From Glycine soja (taxonomy: Eukaryota; Streptophyta; Magnoliopsida; Fabales; Fabaceae), in the NCBI RefSeq assembly GCF_004193775.1, contig NC_041002.1, forward strand, positions 1,537,261 through 1,601,260: a stretch of DNA of 64,000 nt. Reading direction: 5' to 3'. Shown here in pieces: positions 62,150 to 64,000 of this stretch; positions within the stretch are counted from its first letter, which is position 1; every line of letters begins with the position of its first letter. Below the pieces are notes generated by a model, which searched no databases, was not told where the DNA came from, and saw nothing but the letters and a program-made list of their open reading frames with translations. Both the position numbers and the translations under genes were made by a program.

Positions 62150-64000
62150 TTATTTAGGAGTCAATTTAGTAGGGTCTAATGAATTTAGGAGGGATTTTTT
62201 TTTTGGATTTTATTGCCCTGCCTACTTCAACAGTAGATATGACTAGTAAGAAAAAAATGGCTACTTTCCTCAAACTCAAGGGGTCTCATATGCTTGTTAT
62301 CCTATGATTTCTAATGACTTTGGACAATTTTCATCTTTCTTTAATCCTCTATATCTTTTTCTATCGTTTATTGTACTAACTTAGGTCCAAACATCACTTT
62401 TCACCATCTTGTTACTAATACCGAATGTCTTGCAACTCCTACCATACAAGGCTTTAAACAATGTCATCCCAATACTCCCATGAAAGTTATTATTGTAGGC
62501 ACTAGCAAATCTACATGGTGGGAGCGATTGTTCCCATAAAGTTTTTACTTGAATATATTGAATAAATATTTTTTTCTCTCATAAGAAAAATAGATTTTGT
62601 TGCCACAAGATAATTTTTTAATAAGATAAATATAAATAGTTGTAAAAGATATAAAAGAGAAAAATTAATCTTAATTTTACCCACTTTATCCTTTTAAATT
62701 TTATTATCATTTTTAATAAAACTTAAGTAATTTTGTTTAAAAAATATTAGACTATTTTTTGCTCTTATTAAAAAAAATTATGGATCCGTCATTGATTGTA
62801 GATGAACTTTATCAAAGGTAGAACTTCATCCTAACTATCAAGGTTATTCAAACACACATTCTTAAGTGACTAAAATATCCTCTTGGAATGATCATCAATG
62901 GGTTGTAAGTAAAACTGAGTCATAACTTTGTGTCTAATATCTTAGGTAAGTTCTATTAAATGTGAACCTTAAATCCCAATGAGATGTTATACTCAGAGAT
63001 ACCTAGTGTAAAAGCACAACCTTCTTAATGTATAATTGGATCAATCTCTAAAGAAAATACCTAATGTTAATATTAATATGTCAAAAGTAAGCACACTTTG
63101 TCAGCCTATCAATAATGACCTGTATAACATCAAACTCCTTTATTGTCATAGGAAAACACAACAAAATCTATGGTGATACTATCTCATAGGTTTGCAACAA
63201 ACCACTAGACCTTTGATGTTGTTAGCTTTTTAACAAGTCATACAAGTCACCACATATTCTATTTCATCCCTCTTCATACCAAACCCCAACAAACCATGAT
63301 ATAACTTCTTCATGGTACTTGGATGCAAATCAAACTTTCTCTTTTGACCTTGATCTAAGATGAGTTGTCTTATTTTTGAGTCCCGAGATATACAAACTCT
63401 AATCATGAACCTTAAGATACCATCATCTTCCAAACTAAAGTCTATGCATTTATTAGTCTCCAACAATTCATTCATTTTGCACATAGTTGGGTCTAACAAT
63501 TATTTCTCCCTTATGATCTCATGAAAGCTGCTATCAAATGTAAAAATATTACAACTAAAGTGCTCATGATCCATCTTTACATATAAATTTAGATATTTAA
63601 ACTTTTTCACAAGCTTTAACTCTTGTTCCATCAAAGCAAACACATGAATTATCTTCCTATTAAGAGCATACACTTCTATATTTGTCTTGCCTAGGTGATA
63701 CATCAATTGAAAATTATAGTCTTTCAAAAACTCCATGTAACATATTTGTCTTATGTCCAAACAAATACTTCCAACTCATGAGATCAGTGAACACATCAAC
63801 CTTTGCTTCAGAAGGATAATGTCTTCATATTTTCAAAACAAATATCATCACAACAATTCTAGATCATGTGTAGGTTAGTGTCTCTCACACATCTTCAACT
63901 ATCAAGATGCATATGCTATAACCTTCCTATGTTACACACCAATATGCAACTCAAACCTTGATAAGAGACATCATAGTAAACCTCAAAAGGTTCAACAAAG
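62150..64000 (-). pseudogene. Decayed Ty3/gypsy pol (RNase H and integrase), running off the right edge
   Basis: In minus-strand order: RNase H pieces at about 63760-64000 (FEVYYDVSYQGLSCILV, PTHDLEL), then MEFLKDYNFQLMYHLGKTNI with ALNRK at 63660-63745. The integrase zinc-binding and core regions follow (YHGLLGFGMKRDEIEYVVTC, ITIDFVV, DEVLPLIKFIYN near 62810-62850). After a hAT-like insert come NNNFHGSIGMTLFKALYGRS, RPLEFEES and KFIRPY down to about 62150. Many stops and frameshifts are present, so it is long dead. The order RNase H before integrase identifies Ty3/gypsy. Confidence 0.85.
62499..62794. mobile_element. Non-autonomous hAT-like miniature element, copy 2, inside the gypsy relic
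   Basis: Related in sequence to the element at 14219-14540. It lies between two copies of attgtag (62492-62498 and 62795-62801), consistent with the 8-bp target duplication of hAT elements with one base changed. Removing it rejoins the integrase reading FIYN and NNNFHGSIG. The right end, reverse-complemented, is CAATGACGGATCC. Confidence 0.75.

Overview
This 64 kb window is plant nuclear DNA, very probably from a legume close to soybean (Glycine). The protein-coding exons look like angiosperm genes with GT-AG introns, non-coding DNA is AT-rich, and the dispersed repeats (tRNA-derived SINEs, the TAATCGATTA-bearing repeat, the arrays of 'cttagaatttggg' units) are types I associate with soybean. 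The species is inferred from this pattern, not from a search. No bacterial, phage or CRISPR-like content was seen.

Layout. 39-1094 (+): 3' end of a plastid fibrillin gene (FBN4/PAP6-like). 2.0-10.5 kb (-): a tandem pair of small uncharacterised plant genes. Copy B (9233-10218) is intact. Copy A (2652-7321) is broken by a 3,595-bp insert carrying the 5' two-thirds of an RCD1/SRO gene, and the insert is flanked by a 159-bp direct duplication of host exon. 12037-12624 (+): small single-pass membrane protein. 17.4-17.9 kb: RNase H-like remnant. 18170-21236 (-): BPA1-like RRM protein in five exons. 24876-24949 (-): tRNA-Ile(AAU). 26241-30750 (+): SYP22-type vacuolar Qa-SNARE in seven exons. 32968-35845 (+): SAMBA-like APC/C regulator in three exons, with two SINEs and a solo LTR in its introns. 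37070-38083 (-): intronless group D MAP kinase kinase (MKK9-like). 41311-44025 (-): heat shock factor of class A1. 48.0-49.7 kb: LTR-like repeats, one with four evenly built pairs of a homeodomain-like palindrome. 50030-60162 (-): decayed RWD-RBR (RNF14-like) ubiquitin ligase pseudogene whose roughly 7.3 kb intron contains an intact PPR gene (53217-55421, -). 61.0-61.4 kb (-): relic of a plasmodesmata-located (DUF26) protein gene. 62.15-64.0 kb (-): decayed Ty3/gypsy pol, itself hit by a hAT-like miniature element.

The intact genes are unlinked housekeeping, signalling and stress genes (vesicle traffic, MAPK signalling, heat shock control, organelle RNA processing), with no sign of an operon-like system. 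Exon joins were worked out by hand from splice sites, reading-phase continuity and remembered family sequences. Where all phases closed on a stop codon, I regard the model as strong. The most unusual structure is the SRO gene segment captured inside another gene with a 159-bp flanking duplication.
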